This document shows, piece by piece, positions 1 through 7,418 of a DNA stretch of 17,548 nt. Positions within the stretch are counted from its first letter, which is position 1. Every line of letters starts with the position of its first letter. The stretch lies in the NCBI GenBank assembly GCA_046154695.1, contig JBJXFI010000358.1, forward strand, positions 1 through 17,548, written 5' to 3'. Source of the stretch: DALYLB01 sp046154695. GTDB taxonomy: Bacteria > Acidobacteriota > Blastocatellia > RBC074. The translations under genes were made by a program, and so were the position numbers. The notes beneath the pieces are model-generated. The model saw only the letters and a list, made by a program, of their open reading frames with translations, did not search any database and had not been told where the DNA came from.

Positions 1-620
1 TGATCGAGGACAAGGGGGTCAAGAACGCACGCTTCCGGATTCTGGAGGGGCTCCTGCGGCTTCGCCAGATCTGCAACCATCCGCGCCTGGTGCGCCCCTC
101 CTATAAGGGCGGCTCGGCCAAGATGGACTCGCTCATGGAGACGATCGAAACCATGCGCGCCGAAGGCCACAAGGCGCTCGTCTTCTCCCAATTCGTCCAG
201 ATGCGCAAGCTGATCGAAAAGGAGCTGCATCGCGCACGAATTCCCTACGCCTATCTCGACGGCTCCACAATCAACCGCCAGGCGCGGGTGGACCGATTCC
301 AGAACGACGAAGGAATCCGTGTCTTCCTCATCAGCCTCCGAGCCGGCGGCGTGGGGCTCAACCTGACGGCCGCCGACAATGTGATCCATGTCGATCCCTG
401 GTGGAACCCCGCCGTCGAGATGCAGGCCACCGATCGCGCCCACCGCATCGGCCAGGACAAACCCGTCTTCGTCTACAAACTGTTGATGCGCGATTCCGTC
501 GAGGAGAAGATCCTGCAACTACAGGATCGCAAGCGGAACCTCGTCCAGCAACTGATCACGACCGAAACCGGATTCTTCAAGTCGCTCACCGCAGAGGATA
601 TCGCCGGGCTGTTTTCGTGA
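1..620 (+). CDS. SNF2/Rad54-family DNA-dependent ATPase, C-terminal part (5' end outside window)
   Basis: This is the end of a Swi2/Snf2-family protein, an ATP-driven DNA translocase that remodels protein-DNA complexes. The reading frame is open from base 3 to the stop at 618-620, so the gene begins left of the window; the GTG at 90 is internal. The first visible residues include LRQICNHP, the hallmark just before the second RecA lobe. Helicase C-terminal motifs follow in order: KALVFSQF (motif IV region), YLDGST, LISLRAGGVGLNLTAAD (motif V), then DPWWNP and QATDRAHRIGQ (motif VI with the arginine finger), and the C-terminal brace VEEKILQLQ. About 205 residues are visible and the gene ends soon after the brace, as is usual for bacterial members. 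The ATP-binding lobe and any SWIM or other N-terminal domain cannot be seen. The family assignment is firm; the exact cellular role is unknown. Confidence 0.95.
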   Translation, partial: IEDKGVKNARFRILEGLLRLRQICNHPRLVRPSYKGGSAKMDSLMETIETMRAEGHKALVFSQFVQMRKLIEKELHRARIPYAYLDGSTINRQARVDRFQNDEGIRVFLISLRAGGVGLNLTAADNVIHVDPWWNPAVEMQATDRAHRIGQDKPVFVYKLLMRDSVEEKILQLQDRKRNLVQQLITTETGFFKSLTAEDIAGLFS

Positions 621-640
621 GCGGCGGGATCCATGGCCGA

Positions 641-670
641 TTGAGATGCGGGACGATATGGTTGTAGAAT
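641..670 (+). promoter_or_regulatory. Candidate sigma-70 promoter for the small antitoxin-like gene
   Basis: TTGAGA at 641-646 and TAGAAT at 665-670 each match five of six positions of the -35 and -10 consensus and are separated by 18 bases. Transcription would begin near 677, just before a GGAGG ribosome binding site at 682-686 and the ATG at 694, giving a very short leader. This indicates that the small gene is transcribed independently of the helicase. Confidence 0.5.
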
Positions 671-693
671 CGGGGTGAAACGGAGGAAATTCC

Positions 694-945
694 ATGTCAG
701 CAAGTCAACTGGAGATCATTCTTAACCAGGTCCGGCTGTTATCCCCAAATGAGCTGGTCAGGCTCCTCAAAATGACTATACAAATGCTTGAAGAAAAACA
801 ATTGAGCGAGCCTTCGCCTCGGATTCCAACCCAGACAGTAAACTATGTGGCGATGATCGGATCCGGTAAGGGATTGTATTCGTCAGTAGAAGAAATCGAC
901 CGCTTCATACGCAAGGAGCGTGACGAATGGGAGGAATACACGTAG
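694..945 (+). CDS. Small antitoxin-like protein, unknown family
   Basis: This 83-residue protein has no family I can name. The start is supported by GGAGG at 682-686, 7 bases before the ATG. The N-terminal half (residues 1-37) is predicted helical, with the pattern LSPNELVRLLKMTIQMLEEK. The C-terminus SVEEIDRFIRKERDEWEEYT resembles the tails of small antitoxins of VapB-like and similar type II modules, where the end of the antitoxin binds the toxin. The DNA is clearly less GC-rich than the flanking genes and uses codons such as CAA, ATA and AAA that neighbours avoid, which suggests recent acquisition. No toxin follows: an ATG at 927 overlaps its end as toxin starts often do, but that frame stops after 43 residues and shows no PIN or other toxin motif. 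An antitoxin that has lost its toxin is a plausible reading, not a proven one. Confidence 0.7.
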   Translation: MSASQLEIILNQVRLLSPNELVRLLKMTIQMLEEKQLSEPSPRIPTQTVNYVAMIGSGKGLYSSVEEIDRFIRKERDEWEEYT

Positions 946-1072
946 AAGGAATCGTTCGCCCGGTGATCGCTGAAGAGGCCGGTTGGCCGGGATCGCGGCC
1001 GTGTGATAGAGTGGCGTTTATTCGAGAGAGCCAACGATTGCAAATCCAATACATTTGAATAACGGGGCGAAG

Positions 1073-2110
1073 ATGAACACAGAAGGGCCGCGCGCCGGGT
1101 ATGAGGCGATTCGCCGGGGCGTGGGAATCCTCGATTTTTCGGATGCGGGTAAACTGCGCGTGAGCGGGAAGAATGCCGTGCAGTTTCTCAACGGCCTGGT
1201 GAGCAACGACGTCAAGAGGCTGGCGCCGGGAGAGGGCGTGCTGGCGGCCTTTCCCAATCTGCAGGGGAAACTGATGGCACTGGCCCGGATCTATAACACG
1301 GGCGAACATCTGCTGATGGAGCTCGATTCGGTGAACCGGGAGAAGATCTTCAGGAACCTGTCGCGGTTCGTGCCGGCGGGAGAGTTCTTTCTGGAGGACG
1401 TCAGCGACCGGTTCGCCCTGCTCTCGCTGCAGGGGCCGCGCGCGGCGGAATTAATCGCGGCGCTTGCGGGGACCTCTTTTGCGGAGGCCGCGCCCTATTC
1501 GATCGGCGAAGCCGCCATCGCGGATGCGCCCGTGCGGGTCGCGCGCCATGCGCGATGCGGGGAGGATGGATTCGATCTCTTCATTCCGGCCGACGACCGC
1601 GACAAGGCGCTGGCCGCGCTGCTTGCGGCCGGCAGGGAGTTCGGCGCGCACGAGGCCGGCCCGGAAGCCTTCGAGATCGCGCGCATCGAGGCCGGCGTGC
1701 CGCGCGAGGGCGTGGATGCGGGCGAAGACTACATCATTCTCGAATCGGAGTTGGAGTCCGCCGTCAGCTACACGAAGGGCTGTTATCTTGGCCAGGAAGT
1801 TATCGCGCGCATACACTGGCGCGGACAGCCGGCCAGGCGGCTGCGCGGGTTGCTGATCGAGGGCGAAGCGCCGCCGCCGCGCGGGACCGAACTCTGGGCC
1901 GCCGATGGAAAGAAGGTGGGCGTGGTCACGAGCGGCACGCGGAGCCTGGCGCTTGGCCGCCCCATCGCGCTGGCGTATGTGCATCGATATTATCTGGCCG
2001 CCGGAACCGAATTCACGTTGAAGCACGGCGAGGCGGAATGCGGCCGTGCGCAACTGGTCGATCCGCCCTTCATTTCCCTTCATGAGTCGCAACCGGTCCC
2101 GGGCGCGTAA
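1073..2110 (+). CDS. ygfZ: Folate-binding protein YgfZ (GcvT-like)
   Basis: This 345-residue protein belongs to the GcvT-fold family that binds tetrahydrofolate. YgfZ assists the synthesis or repair of certain iron-sulfur clusters and is related to the mitochondrial IBA57. The family signature KGCYLGQE lies at residues 235-242, with the conserved cysteine C237, and is followed by the arginine-rich stretch expected after it. The N-terminal part shows the GcvT pattern: GILDFSDAGKLRVSGKNAVQFLNGLVSND. The frame remains open to a TTG at 1055, but the ATG at 1073 is chosen because GGGGCGA lies directly before it and the TTG has no ribosome binding site. It heads a run of five closely spaced genes ending with an RluA-type pseudouridine synthase; placement beside a rhodanese fits a loose link to sulfur metabolism. 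Domain length and signature are normal for the family. Confidence 0.92.
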   Translation: MNTEGPRAGYEAIRRGVGILDFSDAGKLRVSGKNAVQFLNGLVSNDVKRLAPGEGVLAAFPNLQGKLMALARIYNTGEHLLMELDSVNREKIFRNLSRFVPAGEFFLEDVSDRFALLSLQGPRAAELIAALAGTSFAEAAPYSIGEAAIADAPVRVARHARCGEDGFDLFIPADDRDKALAALLAAGREFGAHEAGPEAFEIARIEAGVPREGVDAGEDYIILESELESAVSYTKGCYLGQEVIARIHWRGQPARRLRGLLIEGEAPPPRGTELWAADGKKVGVVTSGTRSLALGRPIALAYVHRYYLAAGTEFTLKHGEAECGRAQLVDPPFISLHESQPVPGA

Positions 2111-2124
2111 CCGCGGCAACGATT

Positions 2125-2403
2125 ATGGAAGAGACGACGACATCCGAACTGGAATGGAACCTCGAATCGGCCGAGCTGGCCTATGGCGTGATCGCGAAAT
2201 ATGTCGAGCACACGCAGGTTTCGGGCATCGTGATCGCGATGCTCGCCACCGCGCTCGGCGAGGAGCGCCTCAAGACGATCGCGCAGAGCGAATACTGGCA
2301 GGGGTATATGGCAAGCAAGCGGTCCCTTACCCAGGCGAGGCTCGACGTTGAACAACTGACCGCGCTGATCGACCTGACGCGGCGACAATCGAAACCGGAG
2401 TGA
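2125..2403 (+). CDS. Conserved-looking small hypothetical protein
   Basis: This 92-residue protein belongs to no family I recognise. It starts 14 bases after ygfZ and ends 3 bases before the rhodanese gene, so it is almost certainly co-transcribed with both. The ribosome binding site is weak. The composition is that of a soluble, mostly helical protein. It has an acidic N-terminus, a central hydrophobic helix around QVSGIVIAMLATALGEE, and a charged amphipathic C-terminal helix (RLDVEQLTALIDLTRRQ). There is no signal peptide, cysteine cluster or transmembrane segment. Its GC-rich codon usage matches its neighbours, which supports it being a real gene. A helper role for the YgfZ or rhodanese proteins is only a guess from position. 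Confidence 0.75.
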   Translation: MEETTTSELEWNLESAELAYGVIAKYVEHTQVSGIVIAMLATALGEERLKTIAQSEYWQGYMASKRSLTQARLDVEQLTALIDLTRRQSKPE

Positions 2404-2406
2404 ACG

Positions 2407-2736
2407 ATGCTGAACTATGGAGCCATCGCCGTGGATGAGTTGAAGGCCCGGCGCGACGCGGGTGAAACGATCCGCCTGATCGACGTGCGCGAGCCTTCTG
2501 AGTTTCAAGCCGCCCGGATCGAGGGGGCGGAGCTGCGTCCGCTCGGCCAAATCATGCAATGGGCGGCCGAGTTGGGCGACAAGGACCAGGAGATCGTCCT
2601 CCATTGCCACCACGGCATGCGCTCGGACCGCGCCTGCCAGTTTCTGGCCGCGCAGGGATACACGAATCTCAAGAACCTGATCGGCGGCATCGACGATTGG
2701 TCGCTTCGCGTCGATCCGTTGGTGCCGCGATATTAA
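2407..2736 (+). CDS. Single-domain rhodanese-like sulfurtransferase
   Basis: This is a 109-residue single rhodanese domain. Such proteins carry sulfur as a persulfide on a cysteine and pass it to acceptors such as cyanide, thiols or cofactor-synthesis enzymes. The fold-defining motif LIDVREPSEFQAARIEGA is near the N-terminus, and the active-site loop CHHGMRS puts the catalytic C67 and R72 in the standard six-residue loop. The C-terminal GGIDDWSLRVDP is also typical. GGAG at 2397-2400 supports the ATG, which lies 3 bases after the preceding stop. The domain resembles the one appended to some MoeB/ThiF proteins, but here it stands alone. It is cytoplasmic, as no signal peptide is visible. The family is certain, while the physiological acceptor is unknown. 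Confidence 0.95.
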   Translation: MLNYGAIAVDELKARRDAGETIRLIDVREPSEFQAARIEGAELRPLGQIMQWAAELGDKDQEIVLHCHHGMRSDRACQFLAAQGYTNLKNLIGGIDDWSLRVDPLVPRY

Positions 2737-2741
2737 ATCCG

Positions 2742-3098
2742 ATGGCGCATTCTCCCGAATATCTGCGCGGCATCGAGCTCTTCAACGAGGGGCGGTATTT
2801 CGAGTGTCACGAGATCTGGGAGACGATCTGGATGCGGGCGGAGGGGGCGGAGCGGGAGTTTCTGCACGCGATGATTCAGATCGCGGCGGCCCTGCTTCAC
2901 CTGCGAAGGGGAAACGAGGGAGGGGCGGCGAGCGTGCATGCGCGCGCGCGGGCCCGGCTGGCGGCCCTGCCGCCAATGATGCTCGATCTCGACACACGGG
3001 CGTTCGCGGACGCGGTGAAGAACCACTTCGACGCGGCGCGACAACCGGGCGGGGCGGCCGGCCGGGGGCCGCGAATCATCCTGCAAATTCGATCATAA
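2742..3098 (+). CDS. DUF309 domain protein
   Basis: This 118-residue protein carries the DUF309 signature near its start: GIELFNEGRYFECHEIWETI, in which the His-Glu of CHEIWE is invariant. Residues around FLHAMIQIAAALLHLRRGN form the second conserved helix. DUF309 proteins are small helical proteins of unknown biochemical function. The frame is open further upstream, but the ATG at 2742 is preferred because the family homology begins immediately after it and earlier starts would overlap the rhodanese gene. It begins 5 bases after the rhodanese stop without a good ribosome binding site, so translational coupling is likely. The last 20 or so residues are Gly/Arg-rich and not part of the domain. 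Confidence 0.9.
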   Translation: MAHSPEYLRGIELFNEGRYFECHEIWETIWMRAEGAEREFLHAMIQIAAALLHLRRGNEGGAASVHARARARLAALPPMMLDLDTRAFADAVKNHFDAARQPGGAAGRGPRIILQIRS

Positions 3099-3143
3099 CC
3101 TCCAACCAGGTTCGAGGAATCTTCGGGGAGTCTTCGAGGACAC

Positions 3144-4094
3144 ATGGCTGAAACCGAAATCGATCCCGAGCGATTGAGTTTTGAATTCACCGTCGGGGAG
3201 GACAAGCCCCGACTCGATGAGTTCATCGTCGGGAAACTGCCGAAGGTAAGCCTGACGCGGATCCGGCGGTTGATCGCGGAGGGAGACGCGAGAGTGAATG
3301 GCGAGAATTCCCTGAAGGGCGCTCGCCTGAAGTCCGGCGACCGCGTCTCGGTCAAACTCTTCGCATCGGAGAAATCCTCGGCGACGCCGGAGGCGATTCC
3401 CCTCGAGGTGCTGTTCGAGGACGCGGAGATCATCGTCCTGAACAAGCAGGTCGGGCTGCTGGTTCATCCGTCGAGACGCGAGAAATCGGGGACGCTGATG
3501 AATGCGCTGGCCTGGCATTTCTGGCAATCGAGCGGCGAGGCGATTCGCCCGGGCCTGGTGCACCGGCTGGATCGAAACACCTCGGGAGTAATGATCATCG
3601 CGAAGACGCCGCGGGCCCATCGAACGCTCTCGAAATATTTCCGGGAGCGATGGGTGAAGAAGCTCTATCAGGGGCTGGTCTGCGGCCGCGTGGCCGCGAA
3701 CGAGGGAGAGATCGACGCGCCGATCGGATACGATCCGGCGACCTTCCCGCACTGGCGCGTGATGAGCGAAGGCGGGGAGACCCGCCCGGCGCAGACCCGA
3801 TACAAGGTGCGAACCCGGTTCGCGAACCACACGCTGCTCGAACTCGAACCGCTCACCGGCCGCACACACCAGCTTCGCATTCACTGCCAGTCGATCGGCC
3901 ATCCGATCGTCGGCGACCCGTTCTACAAGGGACCGCTGTCGCAGCCGGACGAGCTGGCCGAGACCCGCCGGCTCAAACATCACCTGCTGCACGCATCCCG
4001 GCTGGAGCTGAAGCATCCCGCGACCGGGCAGAAGATGCTCTTCGAGGCCCCGATGCCGCAGGCGATGCGGTCGCTGCTGGAATCGCTCGCCTGA
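3144..4094 (+). CDS. RluA-family RNA pseudouridine synthase
   Basis: This 316-residue enzyme converts specific uridines in structured RNA to pseudouridine. An S4 RNA-binding domain covers about residues 23-75 (RLDEFIVGKLPKVSLTRIRR and VNG). The catalytic domain follows. Its motif II, HRLDRNTSGVMIIAKT, contains the catalytic aspartate D143, and the later conserved LTGRTHQLRIHCQSIGHPI and GDPFY segments are intact. The S4-plus-RluA architecture and length match RluD/RluC-type enzymes that act on 23S rRNA, but which uridine is targeted cannot be decided from this sequence. GAGGA at 3136-3140 precedes the ATG. It is the last gene of the left-hand cluster, 45 bases after the DUF309 gene. The family assignment is firm. 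Confidence 0.95.
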   Translation: MAETEIDPERLSFEFTVGEDKPRLDEFIVGKLPKVSLTRIRRLIAEGDARVNGENSLKGARLKSGDRVSVKLFASEKSSATPEAIPLEVLFEDAEIIVLNKQVGLLVHPSRREKSGTLMNALAWHFWQSSGEAIRPGLVHRLDRNTSGVMIIAKTPRAHRTLSKYFRERWVKKLYQGLVCGRVAANEGEIDAPIGYDPATFPHWRVMSEGGETRPAQTRYKVRTRFANHTLLELEPLTGRTHQLRIHCQSIGHPIVGDPFYKGPLSQPDELAETRRLKHHLLHASRLELKHPATGQKMLFEAPMPQAMRSLLESLA

Positions 4095-4198
4095 ACCGTT
4101 GCGGCCCCGGTCATCGTTTTGGCCACAACTGAGCATGGCACTCGTGCGGACGTCGGCGCGCGTGGTGTAAGGCTCATTTTTGCAATGCCAGAAGCTCT

Positions 4199-4455
4199 TC
4201 AATCTCTACCCAGCGTTTTTCTCAGCTTGAAAACGTTGACGCTGAGCACACCTTCCTCAACGAAGCTGTCCGGCCAGACGGTTTTGAGCAAAGCCTCTTT
4301 CTCGACAAGGTGGCCGTGGTTTTCGACCAGCGCCGGCAGCAAGTCGAACGCCTTGATCGTGAGCGGCGCGGCTTACCCGGCGCACGGCAGGACCCGTTCC
4401 ACCGGGTCGACCGGTAGGAGCTGAATTCAGAGAATTGTGGGGGCGGTTTGGCCAT
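4199..4455 (-). pseudogene. Decayed winged-helix transcriptional regulator (OmpR/PhoB-type DNA-binding domain)
   Basis: On the minus strand an ATG at 4455 opens with MAKPPPQFSEFSSYR, the usual start of winged-helix regulators seen in Acidobacteria-like genomes. The homology then switches to another frame near 4411, consistent with a one-base deletion. In that frame VDPVERVLP is followed by an in-frame TAA at 4375-4373 and then the body of the DNA-binding domain: LTIKAFDLLPALVENHGH, VEKEALLKTVWPDSFVEEG and VLSVNVFKLRKTLG. The frame ends at a TGA at 4201-4199. The domain stops before the terminal wing strand (normally near YIETVPKRGYRF), and no sensor or TPR region follows. With a frameshift, a stop and a lost 3' end, this cannot make a working regulator. 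The match to the family is by eye but specific. Confidence 0.75.
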
Positions 4456-4554
4456 GAATGAACTATTTAAGAATGATTTCAACGCTTTGAAAAGACTTCC
4501 CGGCGCGTCCAGGAGTAAGTTCTGCCGCGTCGTCAGCGAAGCAGCGGGCGACGG

Positions 4555-4591
4555 AAACAAGGCCGCCCGCGCCTGGAGCGTCGAGCGGGCG
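4555..4591 (-). terminator. Rho-independent terminator of the acyl-CoA dehydrogenase operon
   Basis: Directly after the TAG stop of the dehydrogenase, the minus strand carries CGCCCGC (4591-4585), a 14-base loop, then GCGGGCG (4570-4564), followed 3 bases later by TTGTTT (4560-4555). A seven-bp all-GC stem with a short T-rich tail is a plausible intrinsic terminator. The tail is imperfect. Confidence 0.5.
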
Positions 4592-4593
4592 CG

Positions 4594-5796
4594 CTATTCA
4601 TATTTCTTCAGTTCGAGTTTGGCGATGGTCTCACGATGGACTTCATCCGGTCCGTCCGCGAGGCGAAGGGTGCGCGCATGGGCCCAGGCGCTGGCGAGGT
4701 GGAAGTCCTGGCTGACGCCGCCGCCGCCGTGCGCCTGCAGCGAGCGATCGATCACGCGAAGGGCCATGTTGGGGGCGACGACCTTGATCATGGCGATCTC
4801 CGAGCGGGCGACCTTGTTGCCGACGGTGTCCATCATATAAGCGGCCTTCAGGGTCAACAGGCGCGCCTGCTCGATCTCTATGCGGGAGGTGGCGATGTCG
4901 GCGCGGATCGTTCCCTGCTCGGCGATCGTCTTTCCGAACGCCACGCGATGCTTGACCCGCTTGCACATCGCTTCAAGGGACCGTTCGGCGAGGCCGATCG
5001 TGCGCATGCAGTGATGGATGCGGCCGGGCCCGAGCCGCCCCTGGGCGATCTCAAAGCCGCGCCCTTCCCCAAGAAGCATATTCGAGGCCGGGACACGGAC
5101 ATTCTCGAACAGAACCTCCGCGTGGCCGTGCGGCGCGTCGTCATACCCGAACACATTGAGCATGCGCTGGATCTTTACCCCCGGGGCGTTCAGCGGGACG
5201 AGGATCATCGATTGCTGCTTGTAGGTCGGGGCCGCGGGGTCGGTCTTGCCCATGAAGACCGCGATCCGGCACCGCGGATCCCCCGCGCCGGAGGTCCACC
5301 ATTTCCGCCCGTTGATGACATAAAAATCGCCGTCGCGCACGATGCTCGAACTGATGTTGGTCGCATCCGACGAGGCCACCTCGGGCTCGGTCATGGCATA
5401 GCACGAACGGATCTCGCCGTTGAGCAGGGGCGTCAGCCATTGCGCTTTCTGCTCCTCGCCCGCGTATCGAACGAGCACCTCCATATTTCCGGTATCGGGC
5501 GCCGAACAGTTGAAGACCTCGGGAGACCACGGCACGCGCCCCATGATCTCGCACAGCGGCGCGTATTCCAGGTTCGTCAGCCCGGCTCCGTGCTCGCTTT
5601 CGGGCAGAAAAAGATTCCATAATCCTTCGGCCTTCGCCTTCGGTTTCAACTCCTCGATGACCGGAATGACCTTCCATCGCTCTCCCGTGTTGAGCTGCTC
5701 ATAATAGGTCGCTTCATTGGGGTGGATATATTCGTCCATGAAGGCCGAAAGCTTTTTCTGCAGGTATTTGACCTTGTCGGTATATTCGAAGTTCAT
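4594..5796 (-). CDS. Acyl-CoA dehydrogenase, ACAD10/ACAD11-like
   Basis: This 400-residue flavoprotein family member introduces a double bond at C2-C3 of an acyl-CoA, passing electrons to an electron-transfer flavoprotein. The conserved FAD-contact segment CYAMTEPEVASSD starts at residue 132. WWTSGAG follows, and RVAFGKTI and the C-terminal QAHGGGGVSQD are in their usual places. The signature DGPDEVHR (residues 381-388) is characteristic of the ACAD10/11 subgroup rather than the short- or medium-chain enzymes, where this site contains the catalytic glutamate. The ATG at 5796 is chosen because homology starts there (MNFEYTD...) and an AAAGGAA element precedes it. The same frame runs open far upstream through the neighbouring gene, but that extension is antisense noise. 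Unlike ACAD10/11 there is no kinase domain. It is the last gene of the minus-strand operon. The chain length or type of substrate is unknown. Confidence 0.92.
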   Translation of the reverse strand: MNFEYTDKVKYLQKKLSAFMDEYIHPNEATYYEQLNTGERWKVIPVIEELKPKAKAEGLWNLFLPESEHGAGLTNLEYAPLCEIMGRVPWSPEVFNCSAPDTGNMEVLVRYAGEEQKAQWLTPLLNGEIRSCYAMTEPEVASSDATNISSSIVRDGDFYVINGRKWWTSGAGDPRCRIAVFMGKTDPAAPTYKQQSMILVPLNAPGVKIQRMLNVFGYDDAPHGHAEVLFENVRVPASNMLLGEGRGFEIAQGRLGPGRIHHCMRTIGLAERSLEAMCKRVKHRVAFGKTIAEQGTIRADIATSRIEIEQARLLTLKAAYMMDTVGNKVARSEIAMIKVVAPNMALRVIDRSLQAHGGGGVSQDFHLASAWAHARTLRLADGPDEVHRETIAKLELKKYE

Positions 5797-5852
5797 CGAT
5801 CGATTCCTTTCGGGAGTCAGAAGCGCGGCGGGCGCGCAGGGCGAAATTTGGT

Positions 5853-7397
5853 TTAGAGTAAGGCTTCGATCAGAGCGGGGCCGGGTTCGTCCAGGGCGGT
5901 TTCGAGGGCGAAGGCCAACTGCTCCGCGGTTTCGACGCGAGTGGCGGGGACGCCGAGCCCGTGAGAGAGCTGCACCCAGTCGATCCAGGGATTGTCCAGG
6001 CCGACCAGCCGCCGGGCCTGTTCGCCGATCTCGGTGATGCCGGCGCGCATCAGCTCGATGCCCAGGATGCGATAGCTCCGATTGTTGCAAATGATGGTTT
6101 TGACGTTCAGCGATTCCCGGGCCTGCGTCCACAGCGCCTGGACTGTATACATCGCGCTGCCGTCGGCCTGCAGGTTGATGACGACGCGGTCCGGGCACGC
6201 GACGGCCGCGCCGGTCGCGCAGGGCGGGCCGAGCCCGATCGCGCCGCCGGGCTGCGTCAACACCGTATGCGGGCTCGCCGATTGAGCCATCACGGAGAAC
6301 GGGCCCATGCTCGTATTGCTCTCATCCATGACGATGGCGCCATCCGGAATCAACGAGGCGACGACCGCCGAAAGACTCTCGGCGGTGATCGCGCCCGTCG
6401 GGCGGGACGGAACCGCGCGCGCCGGGTTCGGGACAACGCCGGCCGGCGCTCCCAGCGACTCCGCGAGCGATTCGAGCGCCGCCTCGACATCCTCTTCCGG
6501 CGTCGCCAGGATCAGCGTCCGCTGCTCCTGCGAGATGAAATAACTGGGCAGCCCCGGATAGCCGAAGAAGGTGACCGGCGACCGCGCGCCGGCCAGGATG
6601 ATGGTCTTGCTTTGCGATAGCATCGCGATTCCGGGCTCGGGAAAATAGGGGAGCCGTTCCAGGATCGGCGTTCCCACGCCGCGCTCCCATCGCGCCGGAA
6701 ACGTCTCGCCGAGCAACCGGCAGCCGGTGGCGGCCGCGATCCGCGCGACGGCCTTCAATCCCCGCTCCCGCAACGCATAGCCGCCGAGGAAGAGCGCGGC
6801 GGGAGGATCCGCGTTGAGCGCGTCCAACGCCTGCCGCAGCGCCGCCTCGGCAACCCGGGGCGGCCCGGGAATCGCGGCGAGCGCAGCCGGGCCCCCCGCC
6901 GGCGCCATCTGGTGATCGTGCGGCAGAATCAGCGTGGAGATCTGCCCCGGCCGCGTCCAGGCGGACGCGATCGCCTCCGCGGCGTCCCGCGGAATCTCTT
7001 CCGCCGACTCGCTGCGGCGCACCCAGGTCGATACCGGCCGCGCCAGCGATTCGATGTCGCTCGTCAACGGCGCATCCGCCGCAAGATGCCACGTCGCATG
7101 GTCTCCGATCAGATTGACGATCGGAGACCGCGCCCGCTTCGCATCGTGCAGGTAGGCGATGCCATTCGCGAATCCCGGCCCCAGATGGAGCAGCGTCAAT
7201 CCGGGGCGCCCGCTCATTCGCGCATACCCGTCCGCCGCTCCCGTCGCCACGCCCTCGAACAGGCAGAGCACGGTGCGCATCCCCGGGATGTCATCGAGCG
7301 CCCGCACCATCGGCATCTCGGTCGTCCCCGGATTCGCGAAACAGACGTTCACCCCGGCATCCACCAGCGTCTTGAATAGACTTTCCGCTCCGTTCAT
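5853..7397 (-). CDS. Thiamine-diphosphate-dependent enzyme, acetolactate synthase-like
   Basis: This 514-residue enzyme belongs to the ThDP-dependent decarboxylase/carboligase superfamily. The N-terminal Pyr domain includes ANPGTTEMP and the glutamate that activates the cofactor (E48, in CLFEGVATGAADGYAR). A central domain follows, and the C-terminal PP domain has the metal/diphosphate site ADGSAMYT (A411-D412-G413), in place of the commoner GDG, ending with the asparagines of CNNRSY. The ADG form and the TVQALWTQARE stretch match a distinct group annotated as 'acetolactate synthase large subunit-like', which usually lacks a regulatory subunit; none is encoded here. True acetolactate synthase activity is therefore doubtful; benzoylformate- or 2-oxoacid-decarboxylase-like activity is as plausible. 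It lies between the NIPSNAP gene (21 bases) and the acyl-CoA dehydrogenase (56 bases), so a shared pathway is likely. The ribosome binding site is weak. Confidence 0.88.
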   Translation of the reverse strand: MNGAESLFKTLVDAGVNVCFANPGTTEMPMVRALDDIPGMRTVLCLFEGVATGAADGYARMSGRPGLTLLHLGPGFANGIAYLHDAKRARSPIVNLIGDHATWHLAADAPLTSDIESLARPVSTWVRRSESAEEIPRDAAEAIASAWTRPGQISTLILPHDHQMAPAGGPAALAAIPGPPRVAEAALRQALDALNADPPAALFLGGYALRERGLKAVARIAAATGCRLLGETFPARWERGVGTPILERLPYFPEPGIAMLSQSKTIILAGARSPVTFFGYPGLPSYFISQEQRTLILATPEEDVEAALESLAESLGAPAGVVPNPARAVPSRPTGAITAESLSAVVASLIPDGAIVMDESNTSMGPFSVMAQSASPHTVLTQPGGAIGLGPPCATGAAVACPDRVVINLQADGSAMYTVQALWTQARESLNVKTIICNNRSYRILGIELMRAGITEIGEQARRLVGLDNPWIDWVQLSHGLGVPATRVETAEQLAFALETALDEPGPALIEALL

Positions 7398-7418
7398 GCG
7401 TCGTTGCTCGCCCGGCGG

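Larger units (their letters stand above)
4095..4593. other. Gene-poor gap between converging operons
   Basis: This half-kilobase gap separates the + strand cluster ending with the pseudouridine synthase from the - strand operon ending with the acyl-CoA dehydrogenase. It contains a decayed winged-helix regulator at 4199-4455 and a hairpin terminator at its right end. A weak inverted repeat lies at 4098-4106 and 4121-4129 (9 bp, one mismatch, 14-base loop). It could end transcription of the left cluster but lacks a T-run. I see nothing else with coding or RNA-gene character. Confidence 0.6.

Noticed and set aside
927..1058. 43-codon frame overlapping the end of the antitoxin-like gene, in toxin-like position
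   Set aside because: It has no PIN, RelE or other toxin motif, is far too short, and runs into the start of the ygfZ gene. It is kept only as a possible remnant.
4098..4129. Inverted repeat after the pseudouridine synthase as terminator
   Set aside because: The stem is 9 bp with one mismatch, the loop is long and no T-run follows, so it was not listed as a terminator.
5797..6198. N-terminal extension of the acyl-CoA dehydrogenase frame to 6198
   Set aside because: The additional 134 residues are Arg/Pro/Gly-rich and lie in another frame of the ThDP enzyme gene. Family homology begins at 5796.
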